Below are positions 16,625 through 25,027 of a DNA stretch of 64,000 nucleotides, one piece after another. Within the stretch, counting starts at the first letter, position 1. Every line of letters starts with the position of its first letter. The DNA comes from Hoyosella subflava DQS3-9A1 (GTDB lineage Bacteria; Actinomycetota; Actinomycetes; Mycobacteriales; Mycobacteriaceae). The notes below the pieces were generated by a model. It worked only from the letters and a program-made list of their open reading frames with translations. It made no database searches and had not been told where the DNA came from. The stretch covers positions 4,526,001 through 4,590,000 of the forward strand of contig NC_015564.1 in NCBI RefSeq assembly GCF_000214175.1, written 5' to 3'. A program made the translations under genes and the position numbers.

Positions 16625-17829
16625 GTTTGTCTCCGATCAACGGGAATCCTGGCCTGCAGATGCCACTCATCGTCATGCTGCCCAGCATCGACACGTCCTC
16701 CCAGAAGGAGGACGCGCTCGCGCATTCCCCGTAGCCCATTGCCTTCTCGCGGCGGCGCAGCGGCCGCACTGATCCGGTTTCGCACGAAGATTGCGACGCC
16801 GTCTTCAACTGCGACTTCCAGGCTCACCCATCCTGTTCCGTACCTGGTCGCGTTCGTCAGCGCCTCTTGCACAATTCGGAACGATTCCCGGGAAATGCTG
16901 AGGGGAACGGAGGCGACATCGCCCCGCTGCTTGAACTCGACAGTCGCAGAGGCTCTTTCCGCGAGTTCACGAACGTCAGCCAGCGTCTTAGGTTGTGTGC
17001 GGCCCATCCCGCCCGTTCGCAGCACTCCGAGCACCTCATCAAGTTCCTCGAGCGCACCCCTCCCAGTTATTTCAATCGCGGCAAGCGCCTGGCGCACAAG
17101 AGGATCCGCACCGCGACCGGCGTCCACCACCCGCCCCGCAGCGGTAGCCTGCATGAGAATTCCAGTCAATGCGTGGCCGATGGAGTCATGCAGCTCTCGC
17201 GCAAGCTCATTCTGGGCAGCGAGCTCACGTTCGCGGCTAGCGGCCAGAACCAATTGGTCGGCAGCGGTGGGACCGAGAATTCGAGGCGCAGCGCGACGCA
17301 ACAGCGCCCCAGCCGCCAGCACCAGCAAACCCGTAACCACCGCGACAAGCACCCCGGCCACCGGCACCCATGCGGCGGACCATCCCCCACCCGCCTCGAT
17401 CACTGCACCGTCCGCTGCACCGAACCTCAGCTCCGTCTCATCGAGAAACGGGAAGGCCAGCAAGCCAGTCGCAACCGGCACGCCAATCAGGAGCGCGAAG
17501 GTCACGGCCGCACCGATTGCGAGATTGAGCACGAACCACCAAAAGCCGCGCCACCGCGATGACCACGACCGCGGATCCCCGACATCGGGCAGTGTCGTCC
17601 CAAGCAGAAGCCGCGCCGCAGTCACTTCGAGTTGCCTGACGGGCGGAGCCAGCACGATAGCCATAGCGACAACGGCCGTGGCACAGGCGATCACCACGAG
17701 TAAGGCGGCGTTCACCGCTTCCGCCAACCGAATTGATTCCGCAAAAGCCCAGCCGAGCAATACAAATGGCAGCAACAGCGCAGCACCGAGCAGCGCGTGA
17801 ATCGTGCTGGTGATTCTGGCCCCGCGCAT
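16621..17829 (-). CDS. DesK/NarX-type sensor histidine kinase
   Basis: A 402-residue membrane kinase. The open frame extends to 17940, but ATG 17829 (MRGARITSTIHALLG) has AGGA 8 bases upstream and starts shortly before the first membrane segment; ATG 17838 is an alternative. Hydrophobic segments are at about 12-30, 38-60, 105-130 and 165-190. The dimerisation region LARELHDSIGHALTGILMQ carries the phosphorylated His, and the ATPase region ends with NGLRGMRERVLLLGGRVDAG. No separate extracellular sensor domain is visible, so sensing is probably within the membrane. It forms an operon with the response regulator. Confidence 0.93.
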   Translation of the reverse strand: MRGARITSTIHALLGAALLLPFVLLGWAFAESIRLAEAVNAALLVVIACATAVVAMAIVLAPPVRQLEVTAARLLLGTTLPDVGDPRSWSSRWRGFWWFVLNLAIGAAVTFALLIGVPVATGLLAFPFLDETELRFGAADGAVIEAGGGWSAAWVPVAGVLVAVVTGLLVLAAGALLRRAAPRILGPTAADQLVLAASRERELAAQNELARELHDSIGHALTGILMQATAAGRVVDAGRGADPLVRQALAAIEITGRGALEELDEVLGVLRTGGMGRTQPKTLADVRELAERASATVEFKQRGDVASVPLSISRESFRIVQEALTNATRYGTGWVSLEVAVEDGVAIFVRNRISAAAAPPREGNGLRGMRERVLLLGGRVDAGQHDDEWHLQARIPVDRRQT

Positions 17830-17938
17830 ACAGCCCATCCTGTCAGTGCCGCCGTGGCTACGATATCCCCCGCGCGAGGGAGGTGATGAGTCCTCCAGGG
17901 GGATCCACGCACGACGACGGCGCGCGAGCCTTATAGCC

Positions 17939-18922
17939 ATGACACTTCGAAATAATCAGTCATCGTCAGCAGGCCCGGCTCGCTGGGCGATTTCGCTGAT
18001 CGCTATCGCCGCTACGGGTCCATATCTAGCGCTAAAGGCGCATTGGCTTTCCGGCGGGCGGATCGGTCTGAACGATCCAGAATTCGGTACGGGCACGATA
18101 ATGCTCGCCCTCAATGCGGTCACCGCCGCGATGGAAATCGTGGCCGTGGTGCTCGCGCTTGCGTTCGTCACCGCGTGGGGACGCAGGCTGCCGTCGTTGC
18201 TGGTTGTCGCCCCAATGTGGGTGGCGACCGGGCTACTCGGCCAAATTCTGATCACCTTGCCCATTCAGCTGGCGATCGGGGCCACGAGTGAGCCCGGAGT
18301 CGATGAACACCTTCCCGAGCCGCCGATCGAGTCATGGGTCTTCGCTGTCGTGTATGCAGGATTTGCCATACTGGGCATCTTCCTGATCGCTGGGTTCGCG
18401 CTTTACGCGCGGGATCGGTGGTCAGCTGAACAGAAATGGGCCGCGCGGCTATCGGAAGGCCGACGGGCCGGCCCCATCGAGTTCGCAGCATTCGTACTGC
18501 CGATTGCGCTAGCGGTAGCATCCTCTGTTCACTTGATGACAGCGGACCGTACAGACGTGGGCCGCCTTATCGGTGAGATCATCGTTTTCACTATCGCGGC
18601 GGCGGCGGCGATGGCGTTAGCACTGGGTCGGCCGCAGTCGCTTCGACGCTGGGTCGTGATCGCTTCAGCATTCTTCAGCTCGGGGGCGCTAGCCAGTTGG
18701 GGCTGTTACCTACTTGTCGTACTGCTCGTGCCCAATGACCTCACTGCCGGAACCTCCGTCACCGCTGGAACCATCGCAATGGCGGCCCTGAAGGCACTTG
18801 CGGGGTTCTGTTGCGCTGCTGTGCTTGCTCGAATGCTGCATCCGGTCAGTTCCGGGAAGAGCTATGGTGCGGATCACACCAGTTCAGGCGTGCAGTCCTC
18901 CAGGCTCACCGCGACTAACTAG
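17939..18922 (+). CDS. Polytopic membrane protein of unknown function
   Basis: A 327-residue protein with about eight hydrophobic segments, starting MTLRNNQSSSAGPARWAISLIAIAATGPYL. It is divergent from the histidine kinase with 109 bp between them. I chose ATG 17939 because the longer frame from 17804 reaches into the kinase gene and is not hydrophobic; no clear ribosome site precedes it. The C-terminal 25 residues are polar. No family motif is recognised. Its position opposite a two-component system suggests it may be a target or a membrane partner of that system. Confidence 0.82.
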   Translation: MTLRNNQSSSAGPARWAISLIAIAATGPYLALKAHWLSGGRIGLNDPEFGTGTIMLALNAVTAAMEIVAVVLALAFVTAWGRRLPSLLVVAPMWVATGLLGQILITLPIQLAIGATSEPGVDEHLPEPPIESWVFAVVYAGFAILGIFLIAGFALYARDRWSAEQKWAARLSEGRRAGPIEFAAFVLPIALAVASSVHLMTADRTDVGRLIGEIIVFTIAAAAAMALALGRPQSLRRWVVIASAFFSSGALASWGCYLLVVLLVPNDLTAGTSVTAGTIAMAALKALAGFCCAAVLARMLHPVSSGKSYGADHTSSGVQSSRLTATN

Positions 18923-18951
18923 TACTGCACGAGGGGGAAGGGGAGCGTCAC

Positions 18952-19206
18952 ATGGCTGACCAGCGGGCACACTACAAAGCCGCCCGTCGGGCAGTGGCAC
19001 GCGAACACCACCCTGACTTTGGCGGAGACCCGGAGGTCTACATCAGGGCACTCGCCGAAATCGATCGGATCCACTTGGCTGAGGCCGTGAGGTTTAACGG
19101 CTCGGTATCTGGATATCCCACAACCAGAGGGCAGCGATGGCGCAGGTGGCTGCGTCAGGCGCGCACTGCACGTCGGCTTAGGCGACGCCAGTGGTTTGAG
19201 CTTTAA
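18952..19206 (+). CDS. Small J-domain-like protein
   Basis: An 84-residue protein. The N-terminal 45 residues (YKAARRAVAREHHPDFGGDPEVYIRALAEIDRIH) contain the HPD tripeptide and the following GG typical of J domains, with helix II before it and helix III after it. Helix I of a full J domain is missing, so it is a shortened form. The C-terminal 30 residues are strongly basic (RRWLRQARTARRLRRRQW) and could bind nucleic acid or membrane. GGGGAG precedes the ATG. It follows the membrane protein gene by 29 bp. Whether it stimulates DnaK is not known. Confidence 0.75.
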   Translation: MADQRAHYKAARRAVAREHHPDFGGDPEVYIRALAEIDRIHLAEAVRFNGSVSGYPTTRGQRWRRWLRQARTARRLRRRQWFEL

Positions 19207-19251
19207 CAAACTAGAACAAAGAAGCAGTCGGGTCACGTGGAAGGAATGATC

Positions 19252-19428
19252 ATGGGATTCATCGATAAGGCGAAGAACTCCACTGAAGACACTGTGGGTA
19301 AGGCGAAAGAGAAGATCGGCGAGGTGACACGCAATAGGGACCTCGAATCCGAAGGTAAAGGCGATCAAGCATCGGCAGGTGTAAAGAAGATCGGCGAAAA
19401 CATCAAGGACACCTTCAAGAAGAAGTAA
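19252..19428 (+). CDS. CsbD-family stress-response protein
   Basis: A 58-residue charged, Lys- and Glu-rich protein, MGFIDKAKNSTEDTVGKAKEKIGEVTRNRDLESEGKG in plan, ending KDTFKKK. This is the CsbD-like pattern, small hydrophilic proteins often induced by general stress. AAGGA 7 bases before ATG 19252 decides the start over an upstream ATG at 19246 or 19237. A strong hairpin follows the stop. The molecular function of the family is not established. Confidence 0.9.
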   Translation: MGFIDKAKNSTEDTVGKAKEKIGEVTRNRDLESEGKGDQASAGVKKIGENIKDTFKKK

Positions 19429-19452
19429 ATACCACCCCGCAAGGGTTCCAGA

Positions 19453-19485
19453 CGAACGGCGCTGCTGTCGGGGCAGCGCCGTTCG
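19453..19485. terminator. Strong hairpin after the CsbD gene
   Basis: CGAACGGCGCTGC (19453-19465) pairs perfectly with GCAGCGCCGTTCG (19473-19485) over 13 bp with a 7-base loop, 24 bases after the stop codon. There is no T tract, as in many actinobacterial terminators. Confidence 0.75.
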
Positions 19486-19535
19486 GCATGTCTAGGCAAA
19501 GTCAGCCAGCGCGGATCTACTCCACGTGCATTGTG

Positions 19536-19549
19536 ACAATGTACGTTGT
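19536..19549. promoter_or_regulatory. Operator-like palindrome before the PF10118 hydrolase
   Basis: ACAATGTACGTTGT is a 12-of-14 inverted repeat lying across an AT-rich promoter-like stretch with TAATAT at 19549-19554. It resembles TetR-type sites and shares CGTTGTA with the site at 9809-9822. No TetR gene is adjacent to this operon. Confidence 0.5.
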
Positions 19550-19598
19550 AATATTATGTCCATCATAGACCCGACTCAACGAGGAGTACGCGTCCGCC

Positions 19599-20516
19599 AT
19601 GGCCACACAAGAGCCAACGATGAAGTTGCTCAACAGCGATGTCCCCGTCAGTGACAACGTTGCACTGCACGCACGCAAAGTCACCTTCGACTTTTCCGGA
19701 CTACCGCTGCATTACGTCCCCGGAGATCCCTTCTCCACGCATGTCCTCAACGTGCTGAACCTGCTTTTGCCAGCAGGCGAAGAGTGGTTCGTAGAGACCT
19801 TCAAGGAAGCCCTTCCGCTCATCGAAGATGAGAAATTGCGTGAAGACGTGATCGGGTTCATGGGCCAGGAGGCGATGCACGCCCACGCACACTCCGGCAT
19901 CCGGGATCTGCTTCGCAGCAAGGGGATCGACACCGCTCCGTTTATCGACCAGGCGACGTGGATCTTCGAGAGTTTCCTTGGCCCGAGGCCGCTGAGTGGC
20001 TTGCGGAAGCAGAATTACCTCGTCGAGAAGCTCGCCGTGATCGCGGCTCTCGAACACGTTTTCACCTTCCTTGGAGACTGGGTTCTCAATGCGGAGGGCC
20101 TCGACAAGGCGGGAGTGCATCCCACGATTCTGGACTTGCTGCGCTGGCATGGCGCTGAGGAAGTCGAGCATCGCATGGTGGCCCACGAGACGCTCAAGTA
20201 CTTCGACCACAGCTACATCCGGCGGGCACGCACGCAACTCATCGCGAGCCCCGTGCTGATCTTCCTCTTCTGGCGCGGCGTCCGGTACCTCATGAGTGTC
20301 GACCCCCAACTCGGAAACATGCCCGAATCTGAGCGCAAGATCTTCTGGCGCAGCTTCTTCAGGGCAGCGAATCAGGGGGTCCTCCCCTCGCTGCCACACC
20401 TGGTTAGACGCATGGCCCAGTATTTCTCGCCGCGCTACACACCCGGAGGTGTCGGCGACACAGCGCAAGCGGTCGCGTATCTAGCATCGTCACCAGCGGC
20501 GAGGGCGGCGAGCTAA
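19599..20516 (+). CDS. PF10118-type metal-dependent hydrolase family protein
   Basis: A 305-residue, mostly helical protein of the predicted metal-dependent hydrolase family PF10118, a group with a ferritin-like arrangement of metal ligands. Visible are FMGQEAMHAHAH at about 90 and LRWHGAEEVEHRMVAHE at about 195, which supply the Glu and His ligands of a dimetal site, and ALEHVFTFLGDW between them. GAGGAG precedes the ATG. The stop lies one base before the start of the flavin/[2Fe-2S] reductase, so the pair is co-translated. A dimetal oxygenase-like reaction fed by that reductase is a reasonable inference, but not shown. Confidence 0.87.
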   Translation: MATQEPTMKLLNSDVPVSDNVALHARKVTFDFSGLPLHYVPGDPFSTHVLNVLNLLLPAGEEWFVETFKEALPLIEDEKLREDVIGFMGQEAMHAHAHSGIRDLLRSKGIDTAPFIDQATWIFESFLGPRPLSGLRKQNYLVEKLAVIAALEHVFTFLGDWVLNAEGLDKAGVHPTILDLLRWHGAEEVEHRMVAHETLKYFDHSYIRRARTQLIASPVLIFLFWRGVRYLMSVDPQLGNMPESERKIFWRSFFRAANQGVLPSLPHLVRRMAQYFSPRYTPGGVGDTAQAVAYLASSPAARAAS

Positions 20517-20517
20517 A

Positions 20518-21609
20518 ATGAGCGTTCTCCACCGGCCCCCCGGCACGCCCCCGCTCGCGCTGCAGCGAACCCACACAGACCGCGTTATCGACACCTTCGG
20601 CGTCGTCGCGGAAACATTGTGGATGCGACTCGTCACCTCCTCCCAGTACGCGGTAGGACGTAAGGCGCACGCACGCGAGCACGCCTTGCTACTTGAGCTG
20701 GTGAACCGAGAGGTTGTCGCTCACGACGAGGACGTTGTGCAGCTGACATTCGCAGCACCTGATGGTTCCCCGTTGCCTGCTTGGCAGCCCGGATGCCACC
20801 TCGACATCCACCTGCCGTCCGGCAGGCGACGTCAGTATTCGCTGTGCGGCGACCCCTCAGATACTGGGCACTACCGCATCGCGGTGCGGAAGATTCCTGA
20901 CGGCGGCGGCGGTTCACTCGAAATGCACTCGCTCCGCGTCGGCACGTCAGTCGAGATCCGCGGCCCACGCAACGGGTTTCCGTTTGTACCGCGCGAACGC
21001 ATGCTTTTCGTCGCGGGCGGAATCGGGATCACACCAATCCTTCCCATGGTTCGCGCCGCACAGCGCCTCGGAATCGACTGGCATTTTGTGTACTGCGGGC
21101 GCAACCGCCAGTCAATTCCGTTCCTCGCCGAAATCAGCACGTGGGATCAGCAACGGGTGACAATCCGGCTCGATGACGAGCAGGGCGTCCCCACTGCGGG
21201 TGATGTCCTGGCTGAAGCGCCCACAGATGGCGCCGTCTATGTGTGCGGCCCGCCCCCGCTGATCGAGCTCATCCGTTCTGCAACCGCCGACGATCGCGCG
21301 GTGTCGATCCATTCGGAGCGTTTCAGCGCTCCCCCGGTACGCAACGGGCGACCGTTTGAGATCCAGCTGGCGCGCACTGGCAAGGTAGTGCCAGTTCCTG
21401 CTGATCAATCGGCTCTCGCGGTGATCAAGCAGCACGAGCCGAATGTGGGTTACTCCTGCCAGCAAGGCTTCTGCGGCTCCTGCAAAGTGCGCGTGGTGAG
21501 TGGTACGCCGGAGCACCTGGACGGCCGACTCACCGAGGAGGAACGCGCGGATTCGATGCTGATCTGCGTGTCCAGAGCAAAGACAGAACGGCTCGTCCTG
21601 GATCTGTAA
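20518..21609 (+). CDS. PDR/VanB-type flavin and [2Fe-2S] oxidoreductase
   Basis: A 363-residue reductase. The flavin-binding region reads RRQYSLCGDPSD at about 103 followed by VGTSVEIRGPRNGFPF; the NAD(P)H region shows FVAGGIGITPILPM at about 165 and YVCGPPPLI at about 240. The C-terminal ferredoxin-type domain has CQQGFCGSCKVRV plus a later Cys in MLICVSRAKT, the four ligands of a [2Fe-2S] cluster. Such proteins pass electrons from NAD(P)H to an oxygenase. The first 50 residues are an extra N-terminal part. It is coupled to the PF10118 gene one base upstream, the probable electron acceptor. Confidence 0.92.
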   Translation: MSVLHRPPGTPPLALQRTHTDRVIDTFGVVAETLWMRLVTSSQYAVGRKAHAREHALLLELVNREVVAHDEDVVQLTFAAPDGSPLPAWQPGCHLDIHLPSGRRRQYSLCGDPSDTGHYRIAVRKIPDGGGGSLEMHSLRVGTSVEIRGPRNGFPFVPRERMLFVAGGIGITPILPMVRAAQRLGIDWHFVYCGRNRQSIPFLAEISTWDQQRVTIRLDDEQGVPTAGDVLAEAPTDGAVYVCGPPPLIELIRSATADDRAVSIHSERFSAPPVRNGRPFEIQLARTGKVVPVPADQSALAVIKQHEPNVGYSCQQGFCGSCKVRVVSGTPEHLDGRLTEEERADSMLICVSRAKTERLVLDL

Positions 21610-21620
21610 CGATTGAGGGT

Positions 21621-22625
21621 ATGGATCCTGTCGAAGCGCTGCGTGAGGTCGCGTTCTGGCTGGAACGCTCGCGGGCCGAAACCCACCGAGTCCGGGCGTT
21701 CCGCCGGGCGGCCGACGTTGTCGCAGGCTTATCGATGGATCAGCGAGCGAAGAAGCAGCAAACAGATACGTGGACATCGCTGCCGGGGATCGGCCCTAAG
21801 ACCGCTGCCGTCATCCGCGAATCATTCCACGGGGTACCGGAATACCTGCGCACTCTGCAAGAGTCGGCGGAGCCGATTGGTCTCGGCGGGCAGGAACTCA
21901 GGACCGCACTCAAGGGTGATTTGCACACGCATTCGAACTGGTCCGATGGCGGTAGCCCAATTGCCGAGATGATGGCGAGAGCGAAGGCGCTTGGCCACGA
22001 TTACTGCGCTCTCACCGACCATTCACCGCGCCTCACGATAGCGAACGGCCTGTCCGCGGAACGGCTGCGCACACAACTGAACGTCGTCGCCGAGCTCAAT
22101 ACTGAGCTCGCGCCTTTCCGGATTCTCACCGGAATCGAGGTGGACATACTCGACGATGGGTCCCTTGATCAGCATGAGGAACTGCTTGCCGAACTCGACG
22201 TCGTCGTCGCCAGCGTGCACTCGAACCTGCGAGCGGAGAAGAACGCGATGACGCGGCGCATGGTCCGCGCCGTCCAGAATCCGCATGTCGATGTTCTGGG
22301 CCATTGCACTGGGCGTCTGGTCGAAGGCGGACGCGGGAAACGCCCCGAATCGAAATTCGACGCCGACCGTGTGTTCAGCGCGTGCCGGGACTTCGGGACT
22401 GCTGTCGAAATCAACGCGCGTCCGGAGCGCAGGGACCCACCGAGTCGCCTGATCGATCTCGCCCTCGATATCGGATGTCTTTTCAGTATCGACACTGACG
22501 CGCACGCCCCCGGGCAGCTTGACTGGCAGGGGTATGGGTGCGAACGCGCGGCCGAACGAGGCGTCGAACCCAGCCGCGTGATCAACACGTGGCCGCTGCA
22601 CGAACTCCTCGCATGGACCCGTTGA
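21621..22625 (+). CDS. PHP-domain phosphoesterase with N-terminal helix-hairpin-helix region
   Basis: A 334-residue protein resembling the C-terminal half of family X DNA polymerases without the polymerase core. Residues about 1-75 are helical with the hairpin SLPGIGPKTAAVI. The PHP domain from about 95 shows GDLHTHSNWSDG, ALTDHS, GIEVDIL, VVASVHSN, DVLGHCTGRL and SIDTDAHAP, which supply the metal-binding His and Asp residues. A nuclease or phosphatase role is likely. It lies 12 bp behind the reductase gene and 38 bp before the glycoside hydrolase, so it may be read in the same transcript, but the functions do not obviously join. Confidence 0.9.
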   Translation: MDPVEALREVAFWLERSRAETHRVRAFRRAADVVAGLSMDQRAKKQQTDTWTSLPGIGPKTAAVIRESFHGVPEYLRTLQESAEPIGLGGQELRTALKGDLHTHSNWSDGGSPIAEMMARAKALGHDYCALTDHSPRLTIANGLSAERLRTQLNVVAELNTELAPFRILTGIEVDILDDGSLDQHEELLAELDVVVASVHSNLRAEKNAMTRRMVRAVQNPHVDVLGHCTGRLVEGGRGKRPESKFDADRVFSACRDFGTAVEINARPERRDPPSRLIDLALDIGCLFSIDTDAHAPGQLDWQGYGCERAAERGVEPSRVINTWPLHELLAWTR

Positions 22626-22662
22626 ATTCGCGGAAACACCGTCGAGGCCACAAAATGGGTTA

Positions 22663-24000
22663 ATGCCGGATCGAGGATTTACTCCCACACAGCTCGCAGC
22701 CCGTGCTGCGTACCTGTTGCGCGGCAATGATCTGGGGACCATGACCAGCGCCGCGCCCCGGCTTTATCCACATATGTGGAGCTGGGATGCCGCATTTGTC
22801 GCAATCGGCCTAGCGCCACTCAGTGTGGAAAGAGCCGTCGTCGAACTCGATACGCTTCTTTCGGCGCAGTGGCGCAACGGCATGATTCCGCACATCGTCT
22901 TCGCCAACGGTGTTGACGGCTACTTTCCCGGTCCCGCACGTTGGGGATGCCGGGATCTCGCGGCGAATGCGCCCCTAGGAATGCAGACCTCCGGAATCAC
23001 CCAGCCGCCTGTTCACGCCATCGCAGTTCAGCGCATCCTCGATCATTCCCGGCGCCACGGCCGCACCACTCGGGCGATCGCTGAAGAGTTCCTCGATCGC
23101 CGCTGGCCCGATCTGGTGCGCTGGCACCGCTGGCTTGCTCACGCGCGCGATACATCGGAGAACGGCCGGATCACCCTGTTCCACGGCTGGGAATCGGGCA
23201 TGGACAACTCGCCCCGATGGGACACCGCATACGCGAACGTCATCGCTGGCGCTGTTCCTGCGTACACGCGTGAAGATCTCGCGCACGTCACGGACGCAGC
23301 TCAACGGCCAACGAACCGCGAATATGACCGATACCTGTGGCTACTTGAAGAGATGAAAACGGCCCGATACGAGGACACGGAACTATCCGCGACAATGAGC
23401 TTCGCGGTGGAAGACGTCTTCGTAAGCGCGGTGTTCTCGATGGCGTGCGAGATCCTCGCCATCATCGGTGAAGACCATTCCAAGCCACATTCCGATGTGC
23501 GAGAACTGCACTATTGGGCTGAGCGATTCCGCAAGGGTGTCATCTCGACGACCGATCAGCGATCCGGCGCCGCGCGTGACTACGACCTGCGTGGTGGCAC
23601 CTGGATCGCGACTGACACGATCGCGATCTTCGCTCCGCTGATATCTGGAGGGCTTGATCGTGAAGCCGAACGCGCACTGCTTCGCACGTTCGAAGGGCCG
23701 AAGTTCTGCGGTCACCCGGATCTCCGGTACGCGGTTCCCCCGTCGACTTCGCCAGTCTCCAAGGACTTCCGGCCATTCGAGTACTGGCGCGGACCCATCT
23801 GGCCCGTGATGACGTGGCTGTTCTCCTGGGTGTTCGCACGCCGCGGCTGGGCGGAACGCGCCCACCTGCTGAGATCCGAGGGGCTGCGGCAGGCGAGCGA
23901 TGGAAGCTTCGCGGAGTACTACGAACCGTTCACTGGCAATCCGCTGGGAAGCATGCAGCAATCATGGACAGCCGCAGCGGTGCTCGACTGGCTTGGGTAA
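22663..24000 (+). CDS. GH63-type glycoside hydrolase, glucosylglycerate hydrolase-like
   Basis: A 445-residue (alpha/alpha)6-barrel hydrolase. The regions LYPHMWSWDAAFVAIGL near the start, NGMIPHIVF, FHGWESGMDNSPRWD in the middle and FEYWRGPIWPVMTWLF and EYYEPFTGNPLG near the end match the mycobacterial glucosylglycerate hydrolase group, which frees glucose and glycerate from the compatible solute glucosylglycerate. The acidic residues in these segments are the probable catalytic pair. No signal peptide is seen, so it is cytoplasmic, in line with mobilising a stored solute. There is no obvious ribosome site before the ATG. Substrate is inferred from the family; a related mannosyl compound is possible. 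Confidence 0.87.
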   Translation: MPDRGFTPTQLAARAAYLLRGNDLGTMTSAAPRLYPHMWSWDAAFVAIGLAPLSVERAVVELDTLLSAQWRNGMIPHIVFANGVDGYFPGPARWGCRDLAANAPLGMQTSGITQPPVHAIAVQRILDHSRRHGRTTRAIAEEFLDRRWPDLVRWHRWLAHARDTSENGRITLFHGWESGMDNSPRWDTAYANVIAGAVPAYTREDLAHVTDAAQRPTNREYDRYLWLLEEMKTARYEDTELSATMSFAVEDVFVSAVFSMACEILAIIGEDHSKPHSDVRELHYWAERFRKGVISTTDQRSGAARDYDLRGGTWIATDTIAIFAPLISGGLDREAERALLRTFEGPKFCGHPDLRYAVPPSTSPVSKDFRPFEYWRGPIWPVMTWLFSWVFARRGWAERAHLLRSEGLRQASDGSFAEYYEPFTGNPLGSMQQSWTAAAVLDWLG

Positions 24001-24080
24001 TTCTCAATCCGGATTTCTGTGGGAGGAGACGAGGAACGTCTACTGCCGTGGCGAGCGAATCGCGCTGTAGCATCGGCTTT

Positions 24081-24521
24081 GTGACCCATGCCACCGCTGC
24101 TTCCAGCCCATCAGGCTCGACGCTCGCACTGCGCGTGCTCGTCTATAGCGACGATGCCAGTACCCGTGAACAGGTCAGGCAGGCGCTAGGTAAGCGTCCG
24201 CACCCTGACTTGCCCCAATTGGAGTACATCGACGTCGCGACTGCCGCCGTCGTGATCAAACATCTGGACGCTGGTGGTGTTGACCTTGCGATTCTGGACG
24301 GCGAGGCAGTTCCTGTGGGCGGCATGGGAATCGCGAAACAACTCAAGGACGAGATCGACCCTTGCCCGCCCATTCTCATACTGACGGGGCGAGCCGATGA
24401 CGCCTGGCTGGCGAAGTGGTCACGAGCTGAGGCTGCAGTCCCGCACCCCCTCGATCCGATCAGGCTGGGCAAAGCTGTCACGGACCTGCTTCGTGACCGC
24501 TACCGCCCACCCGCGATGTAG
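24081..24521 (+). CDS. Receiver-domain protein, Rv3143-like
   Basis: A 146-residue single receiver domain with no output domain, starting at GTG 24081. Seen are the acidic pair in LVYSDDAST, the acceptor Asp in LAILDGEAVPVGG, and the segments PPILILTGRADDAWLAKWSRAEAAVPHPLDP, where the usual Lys is replaced. From memory this pattern resembles mycobacterial Rv3143, a receiver protein encoded close to the nuo operon. Here the nuo operon lies 25.6 kb downstream with the NRPS gene between. The last 22 bp overlap the convergent CBS-protein gene. No ribosome site is visible, so the start is only probable. Confidence 0.85.
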   Translation: MTHATAASSPSGSTLALRVLVYSDDASTREQVRQALGKRPHPDLPQLEYIDVATAAVVIKHLDAGGVDLAILDGEAVPVGGMGIAKQLKDEIDPCPPILILTGRADDAWLAKWSRAEAAVPHPLDPIRLGKAVTDLLRDRYRPPAM

Positions 24522-24931
24522 GTTTCGAGCTGCTCACGGTCACTTTCGAGCTCACTGATCCGGCTCTTTACGACGTCACCGATACTGACGATTCCGGTCA
24601 AGCGGCCGTCTACTACTACCGGCATGTGGCGGACGCGGCGTTCGGTCATGATTTCGGCGAGACTATCAACGTGATCGGTCGGCACGCAGCTGACGACGTC
24701 CGTTGTCATAATCGCGGAGACCGGCGCTTTAAGTACCGCCGCCCCGCTCCGATGGAGTTTCCGGACAACATCACGTTCGGAAACAATCCCGATGACGCGC
24801 CCGTCTTCCACCACTACCAGCGCGCCGACGTTGTGTTCCGCGAGGGCGGCGATAAGTTCGGCGACCGTCATTTTGGGGTTCGCGGTCGAGACGTTTGAGC
24901 CCTTGTTTCGCAGCAAATCCGAGATCCGCAT
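24500..24931 (-). CDS. Two-CBS-domain protein
   Basis: A 143-residue protein made of two CBS domains, about 5-60 (SDLLRNKGSNVSTANPKMTVAELIAALAEHNVGALVVVEDGRVIGIVSERDVVRKL) and 72-128 (VSAIMTTDVVSCVPTDHVDSLAEIMTERRVRHMPVVVDGRLTGIVSIGDVV). Such pairs bind adenine nucleotides or other ligands; stand-alone forms occur in hypoxia and stress responses of mycobacteria. The start is ATG 24931, with AGAGG 8 bases upstream; GTG 24940 would be too close to that site. The 3' end overlaps the receiver-domain gene by 22 bp in convergent orientation. Confidence 0.92.
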   Translation of the reverse strand: MRISDLLRNKGSNVSTANPKMTVAELIAALAEHNVGALVVVEDGRVIGIVSERDVVRKLHRSGAAVLKAPVSAIMTTDVVSCVPTDHVDSLAEIMTERRVRHMPVVVDGRLTGIVSIGDVVKSRISELESDREQLETYIAGGR

Positions 24932-25027
24932 GTGAGCCACCTCTTGTTCTCGTCAGCTTTGCCTGCTTTCAAGGCTATCGAGCGCAGTGAAATCCCGTAA
25001 CCTGACACGCGAAACATTTCACGGAGA

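Noticed and set aside
16739-17800. A 353-codon plus-strand frame opposite the histidine kinase
   Set aside because: Low-complexity Ser/Thr/Arg/Pro translation and complete overlap with a well-supported kinase gene.
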